From: Ctena decussata
Lineage: Eukaryota > Mollusca > Bivalvia > Lucinida > Lucinidae
Length of the DNA stretch: 64,000 nt
NCBI GenBank assembly: GCA_963989385.1
Contig: OZ022499.1
Span: forward strand, 81,705,903 to 81,769,902
Reading direction: 5' to 3'
Shown: positions 10,082 through 21,628 of the stretch, piece after piece
Numbering within the stretch: the stretch's first letter is position 1
Layout of the letters: every line of letters starts with the position of its first letter
The notes under the pieces: model-generated
Seen by the model: the letters and a program-made list of their open reading frames with translations, nothing else
Told to the model about the DNA's origin: nothing
The model's database searches: none
Translations under genes and position numbers: made by a program

Positions 10082-11503
10082 ACAAGAGGCCCACGGGCCA
10101 CAAAGCTCACCAGATCTCTAGCTCAAAATTGCTTTCAAAACTGCTGTCACATTTGTACAGGCTAATACAAAATATACTACTACAAAGTCTCAGTCAGACA
10201 GCCTGTTGAGTTGATAACAAAATATATAACTGTTTTCCATATTTTGATTGCAGTAAAATTTTCCCCATTGTAAGTCAATGCAACTCTAATTTGCCATAGC
10301 AACCAAACAAAAGAGCTGATTCTCATAAAAGAAAAACACATATTTTCACTTCCCCAGCCCAAGGATACTAAAGATAAAATCAGCCCAATCCGCCTAGTGG
10401 CTTCAGAGCGGATCATTTTTTAAGGGATTTTTTCCTTCTTTTGCTTTATGGCTTCCATGACAACCAATAATAAAAAGGGAAGTGGACCAAAAATATAGCT
10501 GATAGAAGACTTCTCAAGAAACATTTGTATATAAGTTTTGTCAACATATCTCAATGGCTTGGCAGTAAATGTGATTTTTCAATTTTCCCCATTATAAGTC
10601 AATGCAACTCTAAGTTGCCATAGCAACCAAACTAAAGGGCAGATTTTCATAAAAAAAACGACTTTCAATCCCCCAGCCTAAGGATACTACAGATGAAATC
10701 TGGGCCTTATCGGTCCAGTGGCTTCTGAGGAGATAATTTTGTAATTATTTTTTTCCATTATTTTTGCATTTTGGTTTCCATGGCAACCAATAAAAGGAGC
10801 AGTGGGCCCAAAAACATCAACGCTAACAGAGGACTTCTCAAGGAACATTTCTATAAAAGTCTTGTAAGCATATCTGCAATAGCTTCGCAGTAAATGCTAT
10901 TTTTCAATTTTCCCCATTATAAGTCTATGGGAACTCTAAGTTGCCATAGCAACCAAACTAACGGGCAGATTTTCATAAAAAACACGAACTTTCAATCCCC
11001 CAGCCTGAGGATACTACAGATGACAGCTGGGCCTTATCGGCCCAGTGGTTTCAGAGGAGATAGTTTTTAAGTATTTTTTTTACTTTTTGATTGCATTTTG
11101 GTTTCCATGGCAACCAATAAAAAGGCAGTGGGCCAAAAAAACATACAGATGATAGAAGACTTCTCAAGGAACATTTCTATAAAAGCTCTGTCAACATTTC
11201 TGCAAAGGCTTGGCAGAAAATGCCATTTTTCAATTTTCCCCATTATAAGTCTATGGGAACTCTAAGTTGCCATAGCAACCAAACTAAAGGGCAGATTTTC
11301 ATAAAAAACACAAACTTTCAATCCCCCAGCATAAGGATGCTACAGATGAAATTTGGGCCCAATCCGCCCAGTGGCTTCAGAGGAGATGTTTAAAAGTGTT
11401 GACGGACGACGACGACGACATACGACATACGACAGACGCCGACGACGACGGACAACTGCCTATCCTATAAGCTCCCCCGGAGCCTTCGGCTCTGGTGAGC
11501 TAA
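10082..11503 (+). mobile_element. Helitron-like element with 5' and 3' ends, 1.4 kb
   Basis: The 5' end is 'aacaagaggcccacgggcc', which contains the hairpin gccca-cgggc. The centre holds four units of about 300-330 bp sharing 'ttgccatagcaaccaaact', 'agattttcataaaa', 'caatcccccagcc' and 'ggcttcagaggagat'. Then come a GACGAC-rich microsatellite (11397-11455), the hairpin gagcc-ttc-ggctc and the terminus 'tggtgagctaaaa'. The 5' AACAAG plus hairpin and 3' hairpin plus CTAA match 38089-39929 closely. Confidence 0.75.
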
Positions 11504-12084
11504 AAACTCATCTGGTTGATCCAAATATTTGTTGTTCTTTCATGTGTAAGATTAAAACATCATTTTTGTATGTCAGGGCTGAGCTGCTGATTGGAATGTC
11601 AAATGTGATGACTCATAGAATTTCCCATTAGGACAAACAGGGTAAACATAAGGTTCATTTAGAACCATGGTGAATAGTTACATAACACTTCATTGTACTT
11701 GATGTATACCATATTAATCCTGTTAAATGCCCCTGCTTTACACACCCTGCTATCCTCAAGCCCTATCCTTCTTCTTTCCGAAAAATATTGATTTGAAAAT
11801 TCCTCAGACACTGTAGTTTATGTATGCAGTAGTTCATGAAAATATCAGCTATGTTAGGGATGAGCCAAAGAGCAGCTGTTAATGGTTATCATCCCCTTAC
11901 ACTGGTTTTTGTAAGCATTTGGGGAGGGGCTGAGTTTTTTTTTCCAGACCCTATGTAATGCCCCGCTTTTAAAATTACACCCCGTAAAGGGACAAAGAAA
12001 CTCTGATATATGTATGGACAAAATCAAACCAGACTGCATTAGAAATATTTCATACAAACATGACTGTCAACTACACCTGGGTCC
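11504..12084. other. Nothing recognised
   Basis: AT-rich. 'ccatattaatcctgttaaa' with 'tgcccctgctt' near 11710 resembles 'attaatcctaataaatgcc' near 7597, so at least part is repeat. Confidence 0.4.
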
Positions 12085-12220
12085 GAGTTTATAAAACTTG
12101 AGTATAATCTCAAACCCAAAATAAAGCACACTGATTGGCTGCTTCCGAGCATGTGCTCGGAAGCAGCCAATCAGAGTGCTTTATTTTGAGTTTGAGAATG
12201 TACTCAAGTTTTATAACCTC
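12085..12220. mobile_element. Palindromic MITE, 'TTATAAAACTTGAGTA' family, copy 1
   Basis: Arms 'ataaagcacactgattggct' and 'agccaatcagagtgctttat' meet at 'gcttccgagcatgtgctcgg'. Other copies at 23321-23455 and 45112-45288. Confidence 0.85.
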
Positions 12221-12629
12221 CTAACCTCAGGCCTGGAGTCTAGTCTAGTCTAGCAAAATTAGGGAATACCATAAAAGTTCTGAGAATAGGAACAGATAGG
12301 TCTGAGCAAACAGTGTAAACCCAAATAAGATCGCTTTCTTCAGGAGCAGTATGATCACAGTCAATAGTTTGCCATACCAGCTGCATTGTTTTGATGCATA
12401 ACTACATTTTATCATATGACTTCGCATCTGAATGTGTAATAAAGCCATGCATTAAAATCGATAATCAACAGTGGATAAAATATGCAAATTACATTACGTT
12501 ATGTGTTGCTGTCCATGTAAACGCTGCCTTTTCTAGTGGCGAAATCATGACGTTTTAGTGCAACTTTGCTAATAAAATGTGATTTTAGAGTCATATGATA
12601 AATACCGGTAGAATCTTGCATTCATGCTC

Positions 12630-12750
12630 ATGTATTATTGAATTTATTAAACTCGTTGGGGAAAACAATAAGATGATCAGCAAAGCCTCGCATCTTATCT
12701 TTTGCCCCAACTTGTTTAATAAATTCAATAAATCATAAGAGCTTATGTAA
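12630..12750. repeat. Foldback palindrome
   Basis: 'attgaatttattaaactcgt' with 'tggggaaaacaataagatg' is inverted as 'catcttatcttttgcccca' with 'acttgtttaataaattcaat'. Spacer is about 20 bp. Confidence 0.75.
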
Positions 12751-12854
12751 GATCCTCTATGTAAAACCAAGCTGTTCCATTTTTAGGACAGTTACCATTA
12801 CTTTTTTTAGGTGTCAAAATTTTTAGAACTTTTATGGGATGCTTACATGACATA

Positions 12855-13136
12855 GTACAATGGACTGGTACTCTGGAACAAGTTAGTGAGTGAGGATATT
12901 ATCCACACTCACTGACTTGTTCCAGAGTACCAGTTCATTGTACCATGTTGGTACAATGGACTGGTACTCTGGAACAAGTTAGTGAGTGAGGATATTATCC
13001 ACAATCACTGACTTGTTCCAGAGTACCAGTCCATTGTACCATGTTGGTACAATGGACTGGTACTCTGGAATAAGTTAGTGATTGTGGATATTATCCACTC
13101 TCACTGACTTGTTCCAGAGTACCAGTCCATTGTACC
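12855..13136. repeat. Three tandem copies of a 90-bp palindrome
   Basis: Each copy runs from 'gtacaatggactggtactct' to 'agagtaccagtccattgtac', with 'ggatattatcc' at the centre (copies about 12855-12943, 12951-13039, 13047-13136). Copies are separated by 'catgttg'. Very little divergence between copies. Confidence 0.9.
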
Positions 13137-13271
13137 ATGTTGCTTAAGGAAGTTCAGGAAAAGCAAGCAGTGCATAGACTTGTACTTTAAACTGTGACGA
13201 CAATGTTGAGTAAAAATTACAGTTTCTTCTAATGAATATGAAATCTTATTTGTTAGACTGCAAATGTCTTG

Positions 13272-14366
13272 TTTTTTGTCCCCCGCCTTTTCGAAGAAAA
13301 GGGAGGGACATAGTTTTCGGCATTCCGTCCTTCCGTCCTTATTTCCTTCCCCGTATGTAGTAGGTACCTTGTGTGCGCAACTCCTCCTACAGTTTTATGC
13401 CGATTCTTTCCAAACTTTACAGATGTTTTTGTCATGGTCTGAAGATACGCATGTGGTTTGGATATTATCCTGAGATTATTTTTTTTCACTTTTTCCACAA
13501 GTTGAACTTAGTAATTTTTTAGGCGTTTTTACTATCAAAGTGACTAGATAGTGGGTACCTTGTGTGCGCAACTCCTCCAACAGTTTTATGCCGATGCCTT
13601 CGAAACTTCACAGGTGTTTTGGTCATGGTCTGAAGATATGCATGTGGTTTGGATATATTCCTGAGATTATTTTTTGTCACTTTTTCCACAAGTTGAACTT
13701 AGTAATTTTTTAGGTGTTTTTACTAACATAGTGACTAGATAGTGGGTACCTTGTGTGCGCAACTCCTCCAACAGTTTTATGCCGATGCCTTTGAAACTTC
13801 ACAGGTGTTTTGGTCATGGTCTGAAGATACGCATGTGGTTTGGATATAATCCTGAGATTATTTTTTGTCACTTTTTCCACAAGTTGAACTTAGTAATTTT
13901 TTAGGTGTTTTTACTATCATAGTGACTAGATAGTGGGTTCCTTGTGTGCGCAACTCCTCATACAGTTTTATGCCGATTCCTTTTAACCTTCACAGGTATT
14001 TTGGTCATGGTCTGAAGATATGCATATGGTTTGGATATAATCCTCACATTATTTATTATTACTTTTTTCGCAAATTGAACTTAGCCATTTTTCATACATT
14101 TTTACTATCAAAGTGAATAGATAGTGGGTACCTTGTGTGTGCAACTCCTCCTACAGTTTTATGCCGATTCCTTTGAAACTTCAAAGGTGTTTTGATCATG
14201 GTCTGAAGATATGCATGTGGTTTGGATATTATCCTCACATTATTTTTTTTATTACTTTTTTCACGTTTTTAACTTAGCCGCTTTTCCAGCTTAAACACTT
14301 AAGTGTATATACAGTGGAGACCTAGTTTCCAAGGCGGGGGACATAAATTTGTCGAATTTGCTTGTT
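13272..14366 (-). mobile_element. Helitron-like element, 'GGCGGGGGACA' family, copy 1
   Basis: Read on the minus strand: 5' end 'aacaagcaaattcgacaaat' then 'tatgtcccccgcc'; about five tandem units of ~185 bp (sharing 'tgtgtgcgcaactcctcc', 'acagttttatgccgat', 'catggtctgaagata'); a short CCGT microsatellite near 13325; hairpin ccttttc-ttc-gaaaagg; and end 'cgggggacaaaaaa'. The second copy, at 23602-24462, has the same ends. Confidence 0.75.
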
Positions 14367-15375
14367 GTTGTTGTTTTTACACAGCACTGACTATTATTTA
14401 CAGAGTTGAATACCTCAAAAGCATATTCTCATGAAGAGCTTATAAAGCTTGTATACATTGTTGATGTATTCTTATGTATCTATTTATCAAGTATCAATTT
14501 ATTTGCTCTTGTACTTCTGTTTCTGTAAAATTAAACCACTCCCCCTTTGTGGATAATTCTCAGCTTTTTGAAATGTATTGCAAATTAAGAATTTCATGAT
14601 CAGTCCTGTATATATGTGTGTGGTGTGTGTGTTAGTGTTTGTGGAAGTCAATGTTTGTACTTTCAAGATTTTTGTCACACCAGGACCAAGTTGTTCAAAA
14701 CTATCGACGTCGTTCGTTAAGGAGATGTTAAATGTTCAAACGTATTATATGCAAAAACACTACCTTTTTTGCCCCAAAAATGTGAGAAAAAGTGTATTTT
14801 TGCTGAAGAATTGTGAGGAGCTTACTGTAAAAGCTCCTCACAATTTTTCAGCAAGAATAATACCGCAATTGATTTTGTGAGTACTATTAGACCAAACCAG
14901 TCCTCCACTAACGACATTGTTAACGTAACGATACTTTTAACAACAAGGCCCTGGTTTTCAAGTATTAATTGTAAATTCTCATGAAGTTTACCTGATATTG
15001 TTTTGACCATATTGCACGATGCAAATAATATAATGATTTGCCTGGATGAATTTTTTTCATACTAAATTTTTAGTTTCTTGTTCATTTTATCACATTAGTT
15101 TATCGAATTGTTAATTGCTCAAGTAACTCTGCTTTCTAATCTAGCCAAGTACCATACCATATGTGACTATTTTCATGACCACATTAAACTTGAAGAGAAA
15201 AGGTGCCTTAGACTCATTTCACAACTGTAAGTCAATGAATTGTTTTATTCTCTTTTATATTGTAAATAAAACAGTTGGCTTCATGTTTTTCTTTTCTCTT
15301 AATTCCCAAACAGTTCATATTTCCATCATATTCAAGACTATGTCATGGAATTACTGCTAAACACTATATCACAAG
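14367..15375. other. Unassigned intergenic DNA
   Basis: A perfect local inverted repeat 'gaattgtgaggagctt' and 'aagctcctcacaattttt' lies at about 14808-14846. 'ggaccaagttgttcaaaac' (14690) and 'acaaggccctggttttc' (14943) could mark the ends of a small foldback element. No coding signal. Confidence 0.4.
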
Positions 15376-16356
15376 TTTTTATATGCCCGTTTTGAAAAAA
15401 CGGACGTATTATGTCATGGCGCTGTCCGTCCGTCCGTCCGTAAACATTCTTGTGCATGCCATAACTCATTAACCGTTTGGGATATATTCATGATATTTGG
15501 TAGGAATATGTATTAGGTTGGGGGAACGTGTCGCGTACAGAAATGGTTGCTCCCCCTTCCTTAGTTTCCAAGTTATGCCCCTTTGATTAATTTTTTCCCG
15601 GCAAGTCTTGTGCGCGCCATAACTAGATAATCGTTTGGGATAACTTAATGAAACTTCATAGCAATGTGTATGAAGACCCAACAATGTGTCGCGTACAACA
15701 ATGGCTGCTCTCCCTTTCTTCATTTTAGAGTTACATCCCTTTCATTAGTTCTTGTTGACTATTTTTGTGTATACTAACATTGTGCATACCTTAACTTGGT
15801 AATCGTTTGGAATATGATGATGAAACTTTAAAACAATGTGCATGATCACAAGACAGTGTGTCACATATAAGAATGGTTGCTCCCCCTTTCTTAATTTTGT
15901 AGTAACCTCCCTTTGATTAGTATATTTTAGGCGTTTCTCATTCACTTCATATCTCCTTAAACTTTTGAAATATTAGAATGAAACTTTGTAGGAATGTGTA
16001 TAATAATGAGGCAATGTATCCTGAGCAAGAACCACAACTCTGGCTTACTTACTGAATTACCTGCCCTTGCATAAGTATCCTGTTTACTCTGTAACATTTC
16101 AACTGTTTAAAATATTGTAGTGATGCCAAGGGAATGTAATACAACTAATAATGGTATATGTAGTATATTTAGTTTATCTCCCTTGACTTGATATACTAAT
16201 GTTGAATATTTACATATAATGTTGAATTCATTTATTATAGAGTAGTTGCCTCTGTTTGTCTGTCTGTCTATCCTTTTGTAAACAGTCTTGTTCATTCTGT
16301 AACTCCTTTGTGACATTTAAACGGGCGTATTATGCGCCGCTTGCGAAGCCCTTGTT
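15376..16356 (-). mobile_element. Helitron-like element, 'AACAAGGGCTTCGCAAGC' family, copy 1
   Basis: Read on the minus strand: 5' end 'aacaagggcttcgcaagc', tandem units of about 165 bp sharing 'agaaagggggagcaaccatt', 'atgaagtttcat' and 'ataactt', a GGAC microsatellite (15424-15442), hairpin ccgttttttcaaaacgg and terminus 'gggcatataaaaa'. Longer copy in the opposite orientation at 27786-29337. Confidence 0.75.
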
Positions 16357-16639
16357 ATTGTTTTGAAAACTTCGTAACATTTGTCATGTAATCTGTCTTT
16401 AAATACTGCTATATAAAAATAAACTTGCTTGGTTTTAACAAGCAATACTTACATCACATATTGATGGTTTTTACTTAATAAATACTCAGGTGAGACAATG
16501 TTTTCTGAACACATCATAAGTTCCTTCCAGAGAACAGAAAATGACAGGAATATGTACTCTTCATCAATGCCTTTTATTATATACCAACACAAGAATTCCG
16601 CACAATGCTATGTTGCACCTGCATTGCACTTCCACAGTA

Positions 16640-17510
16640 GCAGAGGTCATGTCCCACAGATGTACCATGAGATATTTCAACCAACTAGACCATGTGGTTC
16701 TGGAATACAGGCTGATTTTGTTGTTTTTAGCAATTTTCAGTGATGGCAGCCATCTTGGCTTCTCGACCTGGCAGCATTTTATTATTCTGAAGCGTTGCAG
16801 TCTGGGCATACTCCATATGAAATCTGAGAACCATGGGTCCAGTGGTTTTGGAGAAATAGACTTTAACACCAGGGTTAACATAATATATGTGAACATTTTT
16901 TGTTGCCATGGCAGCCATCTTGGATTCTGGACCTGACTGAATTTTACCATTCTTAAGCGTTGCAGTCTGGTCATGCTTCATATGAAATTTGAGAACCATG
17001 GGTGCAGAGGTTTTGGAGAAATTAATTAAATAGACTAAATTTAACACCAGGGTTAACTTATATGTGAACAGAAATTTGTTGCAGTGGCGGCCATCTTGGA
17101 TTCCTGACCTGACTGAATTTGATTGTTCTAAAGTGTTGCAGTCTGGTCATGCTTCATATGAAATTTGAGTACCATGGGTGCACTGGATTTAGAGAAATTA
17201 ATTAAATAGACTTTAATGCCAGGGTTAACATAAATGTGAATGGAAATTTGTTGCAATGGCATCTTGGATTCTCAACCTGGCTAAATTTAATCATTCTTAA
17301 TTTTAGCAGTATGGACATGCTCCATATGAAATTTGAAAACAATGGGTGTAGTGGTTTTGGAGATATTAACTGAACAGATTTTAACGCCAATTTAATGTAA
17401 ATGTGAACGGAATGATTGACAAACTGACAGATGGAATGATGGACGGACGGAGGGAAAACTGGACACCTATATCACACCTTGCTAAAGCAGGTGCGACAAA
17501 AAATGCATAG
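16640..17510 (+). mobile_element. Helitron-like element with 'GCAGGTGCGACAAAAAA' end
   Basis: Four to five units of about 165 bp share 'gccatcttggattc', 'gcagtctggtcatgcttcat', 'atgaaatttgagaaccatgg' and 'accagggttaac'. A GGAC-rich stretch follows (17440-17455), then the hairpin 'ccttgctaaagcagg' and 'tgcgacaaaaaa'. Unit wording overlaps that of 1080-1716. Overlapping ORFs on both strands are repeat artefacts. Confidence 0.65.
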
Positions 17511-17672
17511 GGAATTCCATAATAATCCTATATATTGGGGAGACCATAACCATTTAAACCTTGTCAGAATACTAGAAACAGTGTATGCCAATACTGAACT
17601 GGTCCTAACGGAGCAGTTCAACCTGAGTCTACACTACATGAGGGTTCTTGTTTTTTACTGTCAGAGAATAAA

Positions 17673-17909
17673 TGAGCCGCGACCAAGAAAACCAACAATG
17701 TGGTGGTGCGGCCAGCGCAGACTCAGATCAGCCTGGGCATCCGCCCAGTCTGATCAGAGTCTTCGCTGTCCGCATGGAGGTAGCTTAGACCCTTAGCTAC
17801 ACTTTAAGTGCTTAGCCATGAGTCTGATCAGACTTGGCAGATGCCCAGTCTGATCTGAGTCTGGGCTGGGCACACAACCACATTGTTGGTTTTCTCGTGT
17901 CGCGGCTCA
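17673..17909. mobile_element. Palindromic MITE, 'TGAGCCGCGACAC' family, copy 2
   Basis: Ends 'tgagccgcgaccaag' and 'cgtgtcgcggctca'. Inner arms as in the other copies. Confidence 0.85.
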
Positions 17910-18780
17910 AATATACTCAGATGAAATGTTTTCTGAATGTCTGCAACTCGGCGACTATATGAAGCAGCCTGATCTAGGTCTACACTCCTTGCTCAAGTAT
18001 TTCTAACCCCCAATGTAGGTTTATCATGAGACTCTTCTCCATATTCTTAAAGAGTAAACTCCTGAGGTTTCAGATGAACAGATTGTGCATGATAACCAAT
18101 ATACCATCAGCCAATAATAAGAACCACAGGGATTTGCTTGACTGAATCTTTCAGATCACGTAACACATTCATAAATTTCCAGTACGTATAAGAATGAGCC
18201 ACTTTAGTACACTGACCCCATGGATTCATGTTCAACGAGCCAAACATGAAATTTCAAAATGAAATTAGAAATTAGTAAGTCTTAACACCAATACTGGCTT
18301 TATTTGTAAAAAGTTTGAAATTTTGTGCTCTGCTGAGTTGAGTGTAACCTCGAGGCCTTGCTAAGATTCTAAATATGTTCAGAACCGCCCATTATGCAGT
18401 CTAGATAGAGGGATAGGAACATTCTGCCAAGAAAATAATTAGATCCTGCAGCATTTAAAATGCACATATCATGCCTGTACGAGACTGTGCATGCAAATAC
18501 TGCAATTTATTTTAACTTCAATTAACTCTGTCATACAATTATTAGAAATGAAGTTTTAAACCAAAATTTGAAGGTGAAAATAGTAATTTTCTTATTTCTC
18601 AACAGAAATGTGTCCTCAGGATTCTCATTAAAAGTTGTCAGTCCACAATAAAGAAAAGAAAAAAAAATATATTTCCATAGATCTTGTCAGTTATCTTGCA
18701 TTCTGTCAGCCTGCAAGTCATAGCAGTTCAGACCCTGTTTGTGCTAGACCAAGGGTTGACCTTGGACAGCTATGTTTACT
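17910..18780. other. Nothing recognised
   Basis: AT-rich, no convincing ORF, splice context or repeat boundary. Confidence 0.4.
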
Positions 18781-19030
18781 GGCCGCGATAGCTCAGTGGT
18801 ACTGCTTCCGCTTCAGGAGTGGGAGGTCGTGAGTTCGAATCCCTGTCGCGCCATACCAAAGACATAAAATATGGTAGTAGGAGCTCCCTTGGCTGACCCT
18901 CGCCTATAAAGAGTAGCCTTAGGAAGATAAAGTTAAGTCATCAGGTATGTACAATTTGCTGATGGATACCGTGTTTGTCGCAGCTTATGTTGTCTGTTTC
19001 TAATATGCGGCATTAAATAAAGCTTCTTTC
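18781..19030 (+). mobile_element. tRNA-derived SINE
   Basis: The head 18781-18852 resembles a tRNA: A-box-like 'tagctcagtggta', B-box 'gagttcgaatcc' and a 3' 'gtcgcgcca'. The acceptor stem has one extra base, so it is not a working tRNA. A body of about 170 bp follows with the tail 'gcggcattaaataaagc', a typical SINE ending in molluscs. Confidence 0.75.
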
Positions 19031-19199
19031 TCTTTTATCTTTATATAATGTCTCTGCTATTCAGCCCTTGGACAGCCAGGTATATACAAGAAAATCGGTG
19101 GAACCGATGGATGCTCCCCGAAGGTGTGGATTAGGAGAATGGGTATCCTGGTGAAGGAATGATTTTCTGTGTAAATTAAATGCAATTTAAAATGGAAAA

Positions 19200-20565
19200 A
19201 TAATAATAATTCTCTTCAATACCCTTAGAGCAATGCTCTAGACATGCATACAACTGAGAAAATATATGAACTCCAAAATAACTTTGGATACTGATATGGT
19301 TCTTCTGCTCTGCACTTCTTGTCATTGCCCTCTATTATCAATATGTGAAGTTTCAGTCATGTTCTCTTGAATATATATACTCCACACAAGCTAAATAACT
19401 GAAAAAATTAGGAAGGCAGCTAACTCCATAATTACTTTAAGGTAGGGTTATAGTTCTTAAGCTCTGCACTTCCTTTCATTACCCTCTATCAATGTGTGAA
19501 ATTATATTTAGTTTCCTTCAATACTTCCTAAGATATGCTCCATACAAGCAAAATAAAGCACAAATTAAGAAGGGAGCTAACTCTGTAATTACTTATGACA
19601 GGGTAATGGTTCTTGTGTTCTGCACTTTCATTCATTGTCATCTATAAGTGTGTGAAGTTTCATTAAGTTCCCTTTTATACTTTCAAAAATATGCTCTGGA
19701 CATGCAAAATACTGAAAAAATAGGAAGGGAGCTAACTCTGTAAATACTTAAGACAGGGTTATTGTTCTTGTGCTCTGCACTTTCTCTTATTGCCCTCTTT
19801 CAATGTAAAAAGTTTCATTAAGTTCCCTCTAATACTTTTGGAGATATGCACAAGACAAGCTTAATATTGAAAAAAACTGGAAAGGGAGCTAACTTCATAA
19901 ATACTTGTGATATGGTTACGGTTCTTGAGCACTGCACTTCCTCTAATTGTCCTCTATCAATGTGTAAAGTTTCATTTAGTTCCCCCTTATACTTTCAGAG
20001 ATATGCTCCGGACAAGCAAAATATTGAAAAAACTGGAAAGGGAGCTAACTTCATAAATACTTGTGATAGGGTTACAGTTCTTGTGCACTGCACTTCCTCT
20101 AATTGTCCTCTATAAACGTGTGAAGTTTCATTTAGTTCCCCCTTATACTTTCAGAGATATGCTCCGGACAAGCATAATATTGAAAAAACTGGAAAGGGAG
20201 TTAACTTCGTAAATACTTGTGACAGGGTTATGATTCTTGTGCACTGCACTTCCTCTCATTGTCCTCTATCAATGTGTGAAGTTTCATTTAATTCCCCCTT
20301 ATACTTTCAGAGATATGCTCTGGACAAGCAAAATACTGAAAAAACTGGAAAGGGAGCTAACTTTGCAAATACTTGTGACAGGGTTACGGTTCTTGTGCAC
20401 TGCACTTCCCCTTGCTGTCCTCTATCAATGTATGAAGTTTCATTTAGTTCCCCCTTATACTTTCAGAGATATGCTCCGGACAAAAGTGTGACGGAAGGAC
20501 GGAAGGACGGACGGACAGACGGACGGACAAAGCGGCGACTATATGCTCACCCTTCGGGGTGCATA
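19200..20565 (+). mobile_element. Helitron-like element, about 170 bp tandem units, 'GGGGTGCATAATAATG' end
   Basis: At least seven units share 'gttcttgtgcactgcacttc', 'tatcaatgtgtgaagtttca', 'tcagagatatgctc' and 'tggaaagggagctaac'. Divergence is higher on the left, and the right-hand units are near identical. An ACGG/GGAC microsatellite (20492-20530), the hairpin 'cacccttcggggtg' and an A/T-rich end follow. ORFs of 84-124 aa here are repeats read through. Confidence 0.7.
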
Positions 20566-20676
20566 ATAATGCCACCTGATATTGAGCACAAGTTGTTTCA
20601 ATAATTAAGAGCTCTAGATAACAAGAGTGCCTGATGACTTTTGATAATTTTCCTTATTTCTCCAGAAAAACATAAT

Positions 20677-20864
20677 TGAGCTGCAGCATGACAAAACCAA
20701 CAAAGTGGCATGTGTGCACAGCAACAATTCAGACCAGCCTGGGCACCCACCCTGTCTGATCAGAGTCTTTGCTCTCTACATGGAACTAGCTCAGCTACCC
20801 TTTAAGCACAAAGCCAAAACTGGGCAGATGCCTAGGCTGATCTGAGTCTCTGCTGGGCACACAC
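20677..20864. mobile_element. Palindromic MITE, 'TGAGCCGCGACAC' family, left part of a split copy
   Basis: 'ttgagctgcagcatgacaaa' to 'tgggcacacac' follow the family consensus. The right end is displaced to 21416-21454 by an insertion. Confidence 0.75.
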
Positions 20865-21415
20865 CAGGGATACAGACTAACTCATTTTTCATAGGAGCAA
20901 GTTGGGCCCCTAAAAACTGAAAATTAGTTGCCCAGCCAGAAATTTAGGGGCCCACATTTAAAACGTGAGAATCTTTTATTCAGGATCTGCGTGAGAATTG
21001 CGCCGTTTCCGTAGGCTTTGTAGTAAACCCTTCTTTCCTCAGGGTTTTGCTTCCTTTTAGTGACTGGATGTGAAACATTAGCAATGTATTGCCACATTAA
21101 GCGCGAAAACTTCATAAACGGTTAAGATTTTTAGTTGTCAAATCTATCCATCTATCTTCCATTACGAGGAGGCGGCCATGTTGGTTCTTGATTGTGAGTA
21201 AAATCCAACACACAAGTATGACGGAACACCGAATATTCAAAGCAGATATCGGCGCTGAAGTTAGCAATGCCCTTTAAGGTGGTGGACTTTACTCCAAGCC
21301 AAAAACAGCCCACAGCCGACAATCGCAAGCTGGGCAACTGTCATTTTAATTTTAGGCGCCCAGCCGATTTTTTACTCCCAGTGGGCGAGTGGGCGACCGC
21401 TATTCTGTATCCCTG
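20865..21415. mobile_element. TIR element (CAGGGATACAGA), 551 bp, inserted in a MITE
   Basis: Perfect 12-bp terminal inverted repeats CAGGGATACAGA and TCTGTATCCCTG. Subterminal 'gttgcccagcc' and 'ggcgcccagcc' are also inverted or related. No transposase. A hAT-like end is possible. Flanking octamers GCACACAC and CACATGCC are not clearly a duplication. Confidence 0.75.
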
Positions 21416-21454
21416 CACATGCCACTCTGTTGGTTTGTCATGTCCCAGCTCATA
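21416..21454. mobile_element. Right end of the split palindromic MITE
   Basis: 'gccactctgttggtttgtc' followed by 'atgtcccagctca' completes the copy begun at 20677. Confidence 0.7.
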
Positions 21455-21628
21455 TGTTTTCATGAAGAAATATCAGAAATTATCCTTGAATTATCCTCAA
21501 ATCCTCTCCTTATATAAGGCTCTGACTATGATCACAGTTTAGCTGTATATAGTACATCACTGAACCATCGTCACTGAGACTTTGTCACCATTAACACAGC
21601 AGATGGTACTAAACCTGGAAAATAAAAT

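Noticed and set aside
16541..17047. Overlapping ORFs of 105-136 aa on both strands
   Set aside because: All lie in ~165-bp tandem units with the same wording; no gene signals.
18781..18852. Functional tRNA gene
   Set aside because: A and B boxes are present, but the acceptor stem has an extra base and a SINE body and tail follow directly.
20230..20604. 124-aa ORF
   Set aside because: Runs through tandem Helitron-like units and the ACGG microsatellite.
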